Source: Ophiosphaerella korrae (Eukaryota > Ascomycota > Dothideomycetes > Pleosporales > Phaeosphaeriaceae). From it: DNA of 11,908 bases. The translations under genes were made by a program, and so were the position numbers. The DNA is taken from positions 1 through 11,908 of the forward strand of contig JALNQF010000880.1 of the NCBI GenBank assembly GCA_028456385.1. Direction: 5' to 3'. Under the pieces are notes generated by a model. The model made no database searches. It was not told the DNA's origin and was given only the letters and a program-made list of their open reading frames with translations. Within the stretch, counting starts at the first letter, position 1, and each line of letters opens with the position of its first letter. Positions 1-8,739 of the stretch are shown here, in pieces.

Positions 1-250
1 CCTTTCTTAATTCTAATCTAGTAGTAGGCGTTCTAGATATCTAGTTTTATAAAGATTCTTACTTTCTATAGTCTATCTTATATTACGTCTATTTATAGTA
101 AGAGATATTAGTTCTTACTTATAATTACGTTAGTTTTTCTAAAGTCTACGTAAAGTCTTTTATCTTTTATTCTCTTTTTATCTACAAATATAAGTCTATA
201 TACTACTAAAGACTTAGATTCTTATATCTATCTTTTCTTTAGTGCGTTTT
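1..250 (-). pseudogene. Reverse transcriptase relic of copy 1 (N-terminal part only)
   Basis: The start of the RT domain, cut by the window edge. The minus-strand frame shows the early block around 165-121 (reading V-D-F-R-K-T-N-V-I-I). From 53 to 1 it shows the motif A block F-I-K-L-D-I-x-N-A-Y-Y-x-I-R-I-K-K, where the catalytic Asp codon is 41-39 and intact. The frame is the same as that of gag and protease. Stops within it fit former Gln codons. The catalytic YxDD motif would lie beyond position 1, so whether it survived cannot be said. Confidence 0.8.
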
Positions 251-499
251 TAATAAACATTTATTTAATCTTAGATTCTTTTTCTATTTTTCTATAAACT
301 AGGCTTTATCCTACGTCTTTATCTTCTTTTAGATCTATTACTAAGTCCTATAGTTAATATTCTAGAAAGTAATCTTTAGGTTCTATAAGCTATTTTTCCT
401 ATTTCTTATATTCTTTTAGGAATTCTCCTTTGTATGTAGCTATGTTAGCTTTTAATATTTCTTTCTTAGGGTAGCTAATTTTCCCTATTCTCTAATTAA

Positions 500-780
500 T
501 TCTTAGGTTAGTTATTTATAACTATAGTATTCCTAGTATTATATCTTATTTATTATTAATTGTTATTATATCTATAACTATATTCTTAATTATTATCTCT
601 TCTAGTTCTAGTGTAAAGGGTGTTGTCTTAAACCTTATAGGTTCCTAGAATAGTTTTCCTTTAATTATACTTAGTTGTTAAAGGTACTTCTTTATAGTGT
701 AGGTTATTTCTTAGTTTTCTATAAACTTCTTTAATATAAAGTTCTTTATAGCTCTACTATTAATTATTAATTATACTTTC
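500..780 (-). pseudogene. Retropepsin-like protease relic of copy 1
   Basis: A degenerate aspartic protease of the Ty3/gypsy type, which would cleave the Gag-Pol polyprotein. On the minus strand near 767-738 the frame reads I-I-N-S-R-A-I-K-N-F. This matches the family active site D-S-G-A/S-T-x-N-F with the catalytic Asp changed to Asn (codon 761-759) and Gly to Arg (755-753). It lies in the same frame as the gag zinc knuckles upstream and the RT block downstream, so no frameshift separates gag from pol. Copy 2 has the equivalent site at 8203-8229 with the Asp retained. Domain limits are estimated from colinearity with copy 2. Confidence 0.72.
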
Positions 781-1679
781 TTTCTTTAATAAGTACCTAT
801 CTTTATAATATATAGGCCTCTTATACCTTCTAGCCTTTCTTACTTTAGTATTTTTATAAATTATCTATCTTCCTAAAGCTATAGCTTTATTTTAAGTTTA
901 TATTCTTTATATTTTAGATATTTATTATGCTTACATTTATACTATAGTCTTCTTTAGACGTATTTCCTAAGTAGTTTTAGTCTAGGCCTTATTACTACGT
1001 AACTTTCTTCTAGTATTATTTCCTATCCTTAGATATCTTCTACTAGAATTACTCTTATATAGTTGTAGCCTCTTCTTCTTATAAGCTATACTTTATTATT
1101 TACTTTAGGGTTTCTATATATTATATAATTCTTCTCTAGGTATAATATCTATAATACTTTAAAATATACTAGGTGCTTAAGATCTATTATTTTGTTATCC
1201 CCTTCTTAGTAACTATCTATTCTAGGTCTTGTGTTTGTTAAGACGTAGTATACTATTAGTATTTATAGTGTATAGGCTTTGTTAATCTATTACGTTTTTC
1301 TTATAAGGTACTACTATTCTCTTTATATAGGTATCCTTCTTACTATAACTATATATTACTTTATCTATTCTTAAAATAGTATAAACTTTATTTCTTTAGG
1401 ATTGCGTTCTTTCTAGTCTTTGTACGCTTCCTCTATACTTATAACTAGTAAGTATTTCTAAACAAATTTCTATTCTTTATTTTATTCCTCTATATCTATT
1501 ATTGTATAGCTATTATAGCTATATATATCTAGCTAGGCGTACTTTGTACTTCTTATACTAACCTATCTTTTACTTTCTTATAGTCTTTTAGAGGAAGCTA
1601 TAGTAGTCTCTTTATCTAGTACTAATCTTTTAGCCTAGATTAATAGGGTCTAGGGCTCTTCCCCTTCTAAGTCTTCTGT

Positions 1680-3036
1680 TAGTAAGTTTATTACATACGC
1701 TATTTCTTCTAGCTATACTTTTATTCTTTTTTTTATTACTACTACTCTATTTTTTTATAAGAACTATCTTACTCTCTATTTACTAGAAAGATATATATAG
1801 TAGTCGTCTTTATAATAAAAAGTCTAATAGAGTATTACGTATTATATTTCTTTACTCTTAGCTACCTTTTCTTAAGGTTTAGCCTATACTTGTAGTGTTT
1901 CTTTCTTTTTCTCTATTATCTTTAACTAAGTTTCCTTATCTTTTTTATAGTTCTTACTTTTGTATTCCTTTATATAGTGTCTTAGTTTCTTATATTTATA
2001 ATATACTATATCCTTTTTCTTCTTTAATTAGTAGTCTTTTACGTAGTAGCCTTTCTTACTATAGTTAAAACACGTAAAGTCTTTATTCTTCTTTCTCTTT
2101 CTATCCTTGTTTGCGTTAAGGATTATAGGGTCTCTAGTGTCCTAGTTTCTAGTTTAGCTACTATACTTGTTCTTTTTCTATTCTTAAAGGTTGTTGTTAA
2201 TTTAGATTACCTATTATTTTAGGGCTTCTAGTATCCTAGGTTTCTCTATATATATTATTTTGTATCGAATTTTTACGTTTAGTCTTTGTTTAAATTGTAA
2301 TATAAGGGCTAATTTATTCTATTCTATATTTTAACTTAGTTATTTAAATTATAATACGTATTCTAGGACACTCTTGTTTTATATAAGCCTTTTAAGTTTC
2401 TCTTTAGCTTATTAGGTAATATCTATATCTCTAAATGCTACTCTTATTTATTTAGTAAAGTATTTATAACTTCTAAAAATAGCTCTAGTTTTATCTTTTT
2501 AGGTTATTAGAGAATGCGTCGTATAATCTATCTAGTAGGGCTCGTACTATCTTATTACGTCTTCTTTGAGGTGTAGTCTAATATATATTACTTTCTTTTC
2601 TTCTATATTAAAGTATAGTACTTGTATATCTATCTAGAGTTGTACTAACGCTATAAAGAGTCTTAATTTCTCTCTTATTCTGTTAAACTTTTTAAGAATA
2701 GGTATCTTAGGTAGTTTCTTTATTACACTTATTTCTAGTTATTAGGTAATTAGCTCTATCTAGTTCTAGCCTTTAATAATAGCTTTAATTTGTACTTTGT
2801 TCTATTTTAAGTAATCTTGTAGTTCCTTGTTCTACGTTTCTAATACTTTAATTACTATCTTTATATCTTCTTTATTATCGATTAGTTTATTTATACGATC
2901 CTTAATTATTTCCTATATAGTACTATCTAACTTATAACTACTCCTAGGGGCTTTGCTTGTTAAACTTTCTACTATTATATTAGCTAGACTATACGCTACT
3001 TACGCTTTACTTCTCGTAATAACTAAATTAGTAAGG
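1680..3036 (-). pseudogene. gag relic of copy 1 (capsid plus two zinc knuckles)
   Basis: This encoded the structural Gag protein of the retroelement, which packages the element RNA in cytoplasmic particles. On the minus strand a single frame, broken by many TAG/TAA codons, runs from just after the LTR. The capsid part is colinear with copy 2. The C-terminal part holds two CCHC zinc knuckles. Knuckle 1 at 2072-2031 reads C-F-N-Y-S-K-K-G-Y-Y-V-K-D-Y, so only the first Cys survives and the other three ligands are Tyr. Knuckle 2 at 2003-1962 reads Y-Y-K-Y-K-K-L-R-H-Y-I-K-E-Y, keeping only the His. All changes are TG to TA or CA to TA. The start codon cannot be recognised, and the gag/protease boundary (about 1680) is approximate. 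Confidence 0.82.
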
Positions 3037-3466
3037 TGTTACTAGCTTACTAGGGTTAACTTCCTAATAGCCTAAAAGAGTATTAGTAGATTATAAAGTA
3101 ATAACAAAAGCTCGTATTGTAATCTACAATAAGCTATAAATAATAAAAGATATTTTGCAACTATCTTTATATTATCGCTTATAGTTAATAATTAAATTAC
3201 TAATACTATCTTAATAATGCGCGTCGCTACTAACTATATACTTGTCCTAATCTATTAATCTATTACTGCTAAGAACAACAGATCGTAGATTACCTTAATC
3301 TATAATCTATTAACACCAAGAGTCTATAGATTATAGATTACTCTAGGTGTCCTAATTATGTGTAGTTTCTTAATTAGGTTCGTATTCTTCGTGTTTGTAA
3401 TAACTCGATCCTTTAGTCGTAAGGCTAATTAGTTCTATCTATATTTCTCTTGTTACTGTCGTAATA
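3037..3466 (-). repeat. 5' LTR of copy 1
   Basis: On the minus strand the repeat starts TATTACGACAGTAACAAGAG and ends CTAGTAACA. Aligned with copy 2, which begins TGTTAC, the start is TG changed to TA by RIP, so the ends are the usual TG...CA with short inverted TGTTAC/GTAACA termini. Shared blocks with the copy 2 LTR include AGATAGAACTAATTAGCC near the start, TATATAGTTAGTAG in the middle and ACGAGCTTTT near the end. It is about 430 bp against 408 bp in copy 2. The difference lies mainly in a palindrome-rich block (about 3241-3350) that does not align with copy 2. This region is less AT-rich than the element interior. Boundaries rest on pairwise comparison by eye. Confidence 0.8.
3296..3340. 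repeat. 15-bp perfect inverted repeat inside LTR of copy 1
   Basis: TAATCTATAATCTAT at 3296-3310 is mirrored exactly by ATAGATTATAGATTA at 3326-3340, with a 15-bp spacer. A second, overlapping imperfect pair (ACACCAAGAGT at 3313-3323 and ACTCTAGGTGT at 3340-3350) could form an alternative hairpin. Related AATCTA and TAGATTA units recur from about 3245 to 3300. The block is absent from the corresponding part of the copy 2 LTR. It could be a small insertion, a satellite-like LTR variant, or a structure in the transcript; the sequence does not decide between these. Confidence 0.6.
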
Positions 3467-3661
3467 CCTTATAGGCGCTAAAGCTTAATAAATAGTTTTA
3501 TAATAAATAATCTTTAGATCTAGAAACTAATTAAAAACTAAGCCTAAAGATAAGAAACTCTAGTAAAGGCGCTATAATAAATCTATTAGACTTACTACTT
3601 AATTTAACCTACTTATAAAGGAGTACTAAGTAAACTTACTAATATACTTCCTTAAGCTATC
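3467..3661. other. Spacer between the two divergent retroelements
   Basis: About 195 bp separates the inferred 5' ends of the two LTRs. It holds no gene and no recognisable element. The 8-mer AGGCGCTA occurs twice (3473-3480 and 3567-3574), probably by chance. A 5-bp target duplication cannot be tested, because the distal end of copy 1 lies outside the window and the 3' end of copy 2 was not found. The bases flanking the LTR starts are CTATC (3657-3661, before copy 2) and CCTTA (3467-3471, beside copy 1). This is probably host DNA or an older relic, also AT-rich. Confidence 0.55.
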
Positions 3662-4069
3662 TGTTACAATATTAACAAGAGAAATCGAGATAGAACTAAT
3701 TAGCCCTAGCTTAGTTACTAACAAAGTATAGGATAAGTAGGGTAATAACTTATAGGATAACAAACTTAACTAGGAAACTAACTACAATAGGAATACGTAA
3801 CAAATTTGTAAATTCGTAATCTTAGTAAATATAAAGTTGCAAAGTGCTAAGGAAGTACTAAGTATATAGTTAGTAGTAATACGTATTACTAGGATAGTAT
3901 TAGCAATCTAATCTCTAACCTAGAACGCTAATACTTAATATTATACACATAAATTAACTATTATTTATAGTTATTACTTAATTACTATACGAGCTTTTAT
4001 TATTACCTTCTAATCTACTAGTAATAAAAGAAGAGTTACTTGTAGTTAATAATAGAAGACCTTGTTATA
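3662..4069 (+). repeat. 5' LTR of copy 2
   Basis: It begins TGTTACAATATTAACAAGAG and ends CTTGTTATA, where the final TA corresponds to CA in copy 1. The alignable blocks shared with the inverted LTR at 3037-3466 set both ends. The sequence following the LTR in both copies is CCTTACTAAT(C/T)TAG. A primer-binding site normally starts TGG for a tRNA end, and none directly abuts the LTR. A TAG 10-11 bases downstream, possibly a RIP-altered TGG, is the only hint. LTR promoter elements cannot be assigned with confidence in such AT-rich DNA. Confidence 0.8.
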
Positions 4070-4071
4070 CC

Positions 4072-5056
4072 TTACTAATCTAGTTATTAAAAGAAGTAAA
4101 GTATAAGTAGTATATAGTCTAAGCTAATATAATATTAGAAAGTTTAACTAAGAAAGGAAGTAAAGTACCTCTAAGTAGCTATAAGTTAGATAGAACTAAC
4201 TAGGTAGTAGTTAAGATACACTTAAATAACTTAATTACTAAGAAAGGAGATATATAACTAATAATTAATACTCTAGAAATATAGAACAAAGAACTATAAG
4301 ATTATATTAACTAAAACAAAGCTTAAATTAAAGCTATTATAAAAGAATATAATATAATAGAATAAATTACCTAAAGACTAGAGATAAGTATAATAAAGAA
4401 ACTACTAAAGATACTTATACTTAAGAAGTTTAATAGAATAAAGGAAAAACTAAGACCCTTTATAGTATTAGTATATCTCTAGATTAATATATAAGTACTA
4501 TACTTTAATAGAGAAGATAAGAGAGTAATATATATTAGAATATACTTTAAAGAAAATATATTAAGATAGTTTAAAGCTTACTAGATAGACTATATAATAT
4601 ATACTCTAGGAATATAAAAAGATAAAATAAAAGCTATCTTTAGAAGTTATAAATACTTTACTAAGTAAATAAGAGTAGTATTTAGAGATATAGATATTAC
4701 CTAATAAGCTAAAAAAAAGCTTAAGAAGCTTATATAATATAAGAGTATTCCTAAATATATATTATAGTTTAAATAACTATTATAAAATATAGAATAGAAT
4801 AAGCTATCTTTAATATTATAGTTTATATAAAGACTAAAGTTAAGAATTTAGTATAAAATAATCTATATAGAAAAGCTAAAGATATTAGAAGCTCTAAAAT
4901 AATAGGTAATTTAAATTAATAACAACTTCTAAGAATAGAGAATAAATAAGTAAAGAAGATAACCTAAAAATTAAGATATTAGAGACCCTATAATCCTTAA
5001 TATAAATAAGGATAGAAAAAAGAAGAAGAATAAAGACTTTATATACTTTAATTATA
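4072..5056 (+). pseudogene. gag relic of copy 2, N-terminal part (capsid to first zinc knuckle)
   Basis: The degenerate Gag capsid-nucleocapsid gene. Read through stops in the frame starting at 4072, it shows a Retrotrans_gag-like capsid. The recognisable stretch is around 4435-4800: K-F-N-R-I-K-E-K-L-R-P-F, then F-K-E-N-I-L-R-x-F-K-A-Y, F-R-S-Y-K-Y-F and F-R-D-I-D. Basic residues precede the first zinc knuckle, which starts at TAC 5044-5046 (Cys to Tyr) and is cut after A5056 by the DNA transposon. The rest resumes at 6908 in the same frame. The true start codon cannot be chosen because ATG has been lost throughout. Confidence 0.82.
5055..5056. other. TA target-site duplication, left
   Basis: TA at 5055-5056 pairs with TA at 6906-6907. 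Joining the flanks with a single TA restores TTTAATTATAGTAAAAAAAG, which matches the uninterrupted copy 1 site TTTAACTATAGTAAGAAAGG position for position except for transitions. Confidence 0.92.
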
Positions 5057-5128
5057 ATGTATTCTATTACTAAAACTAACAAATTACTAGAACTAATAAC
5101 TTTCCTTAGTACTACGAATACTACCTCT
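5057..5128 (+). repeat. Left terminal inverted repeat of the DNA transposon
   Basis: 72 bp that pair with 6834-6905 on the other strand. All six differences between the two arms are C/T or G/A transitions (positions 2, 24, 59, 60, 63 and 69 of the repeat), and the first 58 positions have only two. Similarity stops abruptly after position 72. Fot1 itself has a shorter repeat (about 44 bp, from general knowledge). Confidence 0.92.
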
Positions 5129-5149
5129 TTAGGGGTTAATAATAAACTT

Positions 5150-6798
5150 TACTTAGTACTCCCTACTACTATAATACTACTATCTAATTTAGAAGTCTCT
5201 TCTTTACCTTCCTAGTATGTTCGTGCGTTGTACCCTATCTTCCTATAGTTTCTATAGCACTATTAACCTAGCTAAGCCTATTCCTAATTACTTCTACTAC
5301 GAGCCTTTTTCCTTCTCTACGTACCTCTTAACTCCTCTATAGCTACCTATATTACTTCTATTCTATACTCTATTATACTACTATACTAAATTTACTTTCT
5401 TTTACGTAATTTCTACTAAGTAAGCCTATCTACTTACTCTTTAAGCTCTTTAATATAGGTATCTTAAAGTATATTATAGTGTAGTAGTAGTTTAGTACCT
5501 TTAATAAGCTAGGAGAGGCTAGTATATATAGTTTTAAGAGATTATACAAAAGATTCCTTTATAAGCTTTAACTAAGACCTAAATTTAAGTGTATTACTTA
5601 GAGTCTTTAACTACTATAGCGTCTCTAGTAGTAAGGGTCTTAGTAAGGTATAAATGCGTACGTTAAAGTAATCTAGTACTTACTACGCGTTTAGGGGGAC
5701 AAGTCCTAAAGCCTTAAAGGCCTTCTTATAGTTCTCTTCTATAAATATATCTAAAAACGCGTCTCTAAAAGTAGGAAAGAAGCCTTCCTTATTAATATAG
5801 AATACGCGTTTCTATACTAAGTCTTATACGCAATTAGAGTACTTGCGCTTTAATAGTAAGAAGCATACTATATTAAGTAGCTAGAAGATATATAATAAAT
5901 AAGAGGGTATATAAAAGGTAAGGATTTTGTTTTTAAAGTAATAATCTTTAAAATCCTAGTTAAGGTAGCTCTTATAGCTATCTAAGATAAGTAGCTAGTA
6001 TACTTCTACTTAGCGCATCTTTGTATACGCGTTAAAGTGCTTTAACTACTCTAAGCTAAGTAGATTTATTATCTAGCTATTTTTAGAGACTAAGAGCTTT
6101 TAGTCTAGTAGTATACCTATTTCCTTGTACTAGGTAGAGATGTAGACGCGCCCTTTATAGATAATAAATAGTAGGATAGCATACTTTACTACGTAGATAC
6201 CTTAGATTACTATAGCCTACTTGTAATTACTACTCTAAGTAAGTGTAAGTCGTTAACACCTCTCTAAGCCTGTAACAACTTTTATTAACCTAATTACTCC
6301 TATCTAGAAGCTAGTCTTATTAAAGTTATAGACGTCCTTATCTACTACCTTATACTAGGCCTTAGTGTCCTCTACAAGCTTAAACTATAAGCTAATAACT
6401 TTAGGGTCTTCTTAGAGTATTCTCTAGCAATCCTTTACTTAGTTAAATACTATCTTTAGTTTATCTAAGCGCTTTATAAAGCGTATAGGCTAGTACTTAC
6501 CTATAAGTATTCTATCTTATACTACTAGTAGTTTATTAGCTATATTAGCTACCTCGTAGAGCTAGGGGGCAAATCCTTGTTAGTTAAAGTTAAAGATATA
6601 GTTAATAATTATCTACTCTTTGTTAGAAGTAAGTTTCTAGTAGTTAGTAGTTGTAATTACTTGTAGTGTAATTCCTTTAAGTTAGTTAGAGAAGTAATAA
6701 TAATTAACGTTAAACGCTTTAGTAGCGCGTCGCTAGCTTTAGAATTAGCCTAGAGATAAAGCTTTAAGGGTAAGCTCTACTCTACCTTTATACGTAAG
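5150..6798 (-). pseudogene. Degenerate Fot1/pogo-like transposase (DDE_1 type)
   Basis: The transposase that would cut and paste the element. One minus-strand frame without indels runs from about 6798 to 5150, roughly 550 codons, close to Fot1 (about 540). In order it shows a helix-turn-helix-like N-terminus (6783-6650, with R-R-A-T-K-A-F-N-V and L-K-G-I-T); a CENP-B-type block (I-I-N-Y-I-F-N-F-N then Q-G-F-A-P, near 6615-6567); V-Y-N-F-N-K-T-S-F (first catalytic Asp now Asn, 6321-6319); L-L-I-L-D-S-Y-K-S (second Asp intact, 5982-5980); and a third site where L-D-V is L-N-I (Asn, 5874-5872). The block L-G-L-V-P-L-N-A follows. The C-terminus is basic and ends in a CCHC knuckle. The start codon is unrecognisable and the stop is uncertain. 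Confidence 0.88.
5215..5256 (-). other. C-terminal CCHC zinc-knuckle relic of the transposase
   Basis: On the minus strand, in the transposase frame, 14 codons read Y-R-N-Y-R-K-I-G-Y-N-A-R-T-Y. The spacing is C-X2-C-X4-H-X4-C with all four ligands now Tyr, each explained by one TG to TA or CA to TA change. A C-terminal knuckle of the form G-H-N-A-R-T-C is known in many fungal Fot1/pogo-type transposases; it probably binds nucleic acid. Confidence 0.78.
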
Positions 6799-6833
6799 CG
6801 TATTTTTTTATTATTGTTATAATATAGTAGTGT

Positions 6834-6905
6834 AGAAGTAGTGTTTATAGTACTAAGGAAAGTTATTAGTTCTAGTAATTTATTAGTTTTAGTAATAGAA
6901 TACGT
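6834..6905 (-). repeat. Right terminal inverted repeat of the DNA transposon
   Basis: The reverse complement of this segment begins ACGTATTCTATTACTAAAAC and matches 5057-5128 over 72 bp apart from transitions. At its second base it keeps C where the left arm has T, so the ancestral end was probably ACGTATTC. The TA just outside (6906-6907) is the second copy of the target dinucleotide. Confidence 0.92.
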
Positions 6906-6907
6906 TA
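6906..6907. other. TA target-site duplication, right
   Basis: The second TA of the transposon target duplication; the gag reading frame resumes at 6908. Transposon plus one TA is 1851 bp, a multiple of three. Confidence 0.92.
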
Positions 6908-7350
6908 GTAAAAAAAGCTACTATATAAAAGATTACTATTCTAAATAGAAAAAAGATATAGTATATTATAAATATAAGAAACTAAGATACTTTATAAAAG
7001 ACTATAGAAATAAAGACCTAAAGAAAGAAATATAGTTAAAGATAATAGAGAATAAAAAAGAAGTACTAAAAGTATAAGCTAAACCTTAAGAGAAAGTAGC
7101 TAGGAGTAAAGAAATATAGTATATAATACTTAATTAAACCTTTTATTATAATAATAACTACTATATATATCTTTCTAGTAAGTAGAGAGTAAGATAGTTT
7201 TTATAGAAGAATAAAGTAGTAGTAATAAAAGAAAGTAGAACCTAAGTATAGCTTAAAGAAATAAAATATATAATAGACCTACTAATAGAAGATTTAGAAG
7301 GGGAAGAGCTCTAGACCCTATTAATCTAGGCTAAAAGACTAGTACTAGAT
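6908..7350 (+). pseudogene. gag relic of copy 2, C-terminal part (zinc knuckles)
   Basis: This continues gag after the nested transposon. Knuckle 1 is completed here: with A5056 or A6907 the codons run AGT AAA AAA AGC TAC up to TAC 6934-6936, and both remaining ligands, His and Cys, now read Tyr. A second knuckle follows at 6964-7005, reading Y-Y-K-Y-K-K-L-R-Y-F-I-K-D-Y, a C-X2-C-X4-H-X4-C array with all four ligands turned to Tyr. In copy 1 the His of this knuckle survives. Beyond about 7010 comes a Lys/Glu-rich linker. The stretch from 7300 to 7460 is strikingly similar to copy 1 (minus strand, about 1660-1500). The end of gag relative to protease is not marked. Confidence 0.8.
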
Positions 7351-8180
7351 AAAGAAACTACTATAGCCTCCTTTAAAGGACTATAAGGAGATAAGAGATA
7401 AGATAATATAAGAAGTATAGAGTATACCTAGTTAAATATATATAGTTATAATAGCTATACAATAATAAATATAGTAGAATAAAATAAATACTAGAAATTT
7501 ATTTAAAAATACTTACTAGTTATTAGTATAGAGAAAGCGTACAAAGACTAGAAAGAATATAATTCTAAAGTAATAAAGTTTATAATATTTTAATAATAGA
7601 TAGAATAATATATAGTTATAGTAAGAAGAATACTTATATAAAGAGAATAGTAATTTCTTACTAGAAAAACGTAATAGATTAATAAAGTATATATACTACA
7701 AGTGCTAATAGTATACTATATTCTAGTAAGAAAAGAACTTAGTAAAGATAAGTACTAAGAAGAAGATAATAAAAGGATAAATCTAAAATATCTCGTATAT
7801 ACTAAGATATTATAGATATTATACCTAAATATAAATTACTATATATAGAGAGAAATAAAAGTACGTAATTATATATAGCTATTAAGAAGAAAAAGATATA
7901 ACTATATAAAAGTAATTATAGAGAAAGATATCTTAAGATAAGTAATAATTAGAATACCTAATAAGAAATATATATTAATTAAACTAAGACTAAAAGTATT
8001 AAAAGAATATATTTAAAGAAAACTATAGTATAAATATATATATAATAAATATCTAAAATATAAGAACTACAAGAATAAAGTAAAGTAGTAGACTTAGAAG
8101 AATAGATAATTTAGAGAAAAACCTAAGTAAAAAAGGCTAGAAAGTATTATAAGCCTATATATTACAAAAATAAGTATATA
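7350..8180 (+). pseudogene. Gag-pol linker region of copy 2, no domain recognised
   Basis: About 830 bp between the zinc knuckles and the protease active site, in the same frame as both. It aligns colinearly with copy 1 minus strand (about 1640-790), including the shared string ATAGCTATACAATAATA near 7450. I recognise no catalytic motif here. It probably encoded the C-terminal gag extension and the protease N-terminus of the polyprotein. Many in-frame TAG/TAA codons are present. Confidence 0.65.
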
Positions 8181-8480
8181 CTAAGAAAGAAACGTATAAA
8201 TTATAATAGATAGTAGATCTATAAAGAACTTTATATATAAGAAGTTTATAGAAATATAAAGAATAAAGTATATAATAAAGAAATACTCCTAATAGCTTAG
8301 TATAATTAAAAGAAAACTATTCTAAGAACCTATTAGGTTTAAAATAGTACTCTCTATACTAAGATTAGAAAAGTTAGAAATTAAGAATATAGTTATAAAT
8401 ATAATAATAATTAATAATAAACAAGATATAATATTAGGTATACTATAGTTATAGATAACTAACCTAAGAATTAATTAGAG
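8180..8480 (+). pseudogene. Retropepsin-like protease relic of copy 2
   Basis: An aspartic protease that would process the Gag-Pol polyprotein. The active site at 8203-8229 reads I-I-D-S-R-S-I-K-N, with the catalytic Asp kept (GAT 8209-8211) and the following Gly turned to Arg. Downstream, around 8430-8455, the frame reads I-I-L-G-I-L-stop-L, matching the family block I-L-G-x-P-W-L, with the Pro codon changed to Leu and the Trp codon to a stop. Both lie in the gag frame. The Gly loss and nonsense codons make it non-functional. Confidence 0.8.
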
Positions 8481-8739
8481 AATAAAGAATATTAGCTATC
8501 TTAAGAAAGAAATATTAAAGGCTAATATAAATATATATAAAGGAGAATTCCTAGAAGAATATAAGAAATAGAAGAAATAACTTATTAAGCTAGAGGATTA
8601 CATCCTAGAATACTAACTATAGGATTTAGTAATAAACCTAGAAGAAAGTAAAAATATAAGCTAGAGCCTAGTTTACTAAAAGATAGAAAAAAAATCTAAG
8701 ATTAAACAAGTATTTATAAAAAATATATTAAAGAAAAAA

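Larger units (their letters stand above)
1..3466 (-). mobile_element. Ty3/gypsy LTR retrotransposon, copy 1 (5' part, cut by window edge)
   Basis: Read on the minus strand, this is the 5' portion of a gypsy-type LTR element: LTR from 3466 down to 3037, then gag with two CCHC zinc knuckles (2072-2031 and 2003-1962), a protease active-site relic near 761-750, and reverse transcriptase blocks near 165-121 and 53-1. It is colinear with copy 2 on the plus strand. About 3466 bp here corresponds to about 3460 bp there once the nested transposon is removed, so position 1 matches roughly 8970 of copy 2. Gag, protease and RT motifs share one frame despite many stops. The rest of pol and the 3' LTR lie outside the window. 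Its 5' end abuts a short spacer and faces away from copy 2. Confidence 0.88.
5057..6905 (-). mobile_element. Fot1/pogo-like DNA transposon nested in copy 2 gag
   Basis: A complete 1849-bp unit with matching ends. Its left end ATGTATTCTATTACTAAAAC and the inverted right end ACGTATTCTATTACTAAAAC are flanked on both sides by TA, the target duplicated by the Tc1/mariner/pogo superfamily. The size fits Fot1-like fungal elements (about 1.9 kb). It carries one degenerate transposase on the minus strand. It interrupts gag between a Cys codon and the following Ser codon of the first zinc knuckle. Copy 1 carries the same site without the insertion. The element itself is also RIP-mutated, but it keeps more CpG (for example ACGCG strings) than the flanking retroelement. 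Confidence 0.93.

Noticed and set aside
3473..3574. Repeated 8-mer AGGCGCTA in the spacer as a possible target duplication or control site.
   Set aside because: The copies do not flank either element's ends and share no further context.
4894..5082. Minus-strand open frame of 62 codons rich in Leu, Ile and Val, resembling a membrane peptide.
   Set aside because: It begins at a TTG inside the transposon's left inverted repeat and runs antisense through the gag zinc-knuckle region. The hydrophobic content comes from AT-rich antisense codons. It is a shadow, not a gene.
5150..6798. A domesticated host gene derived from the transposase.
   Set aside because: It contains many in-frame stops, has lost two catalytic Asp and all four knuckle ligands, and still has both terminal repeats and the target duplication. 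It is an ordinary dead transposon.
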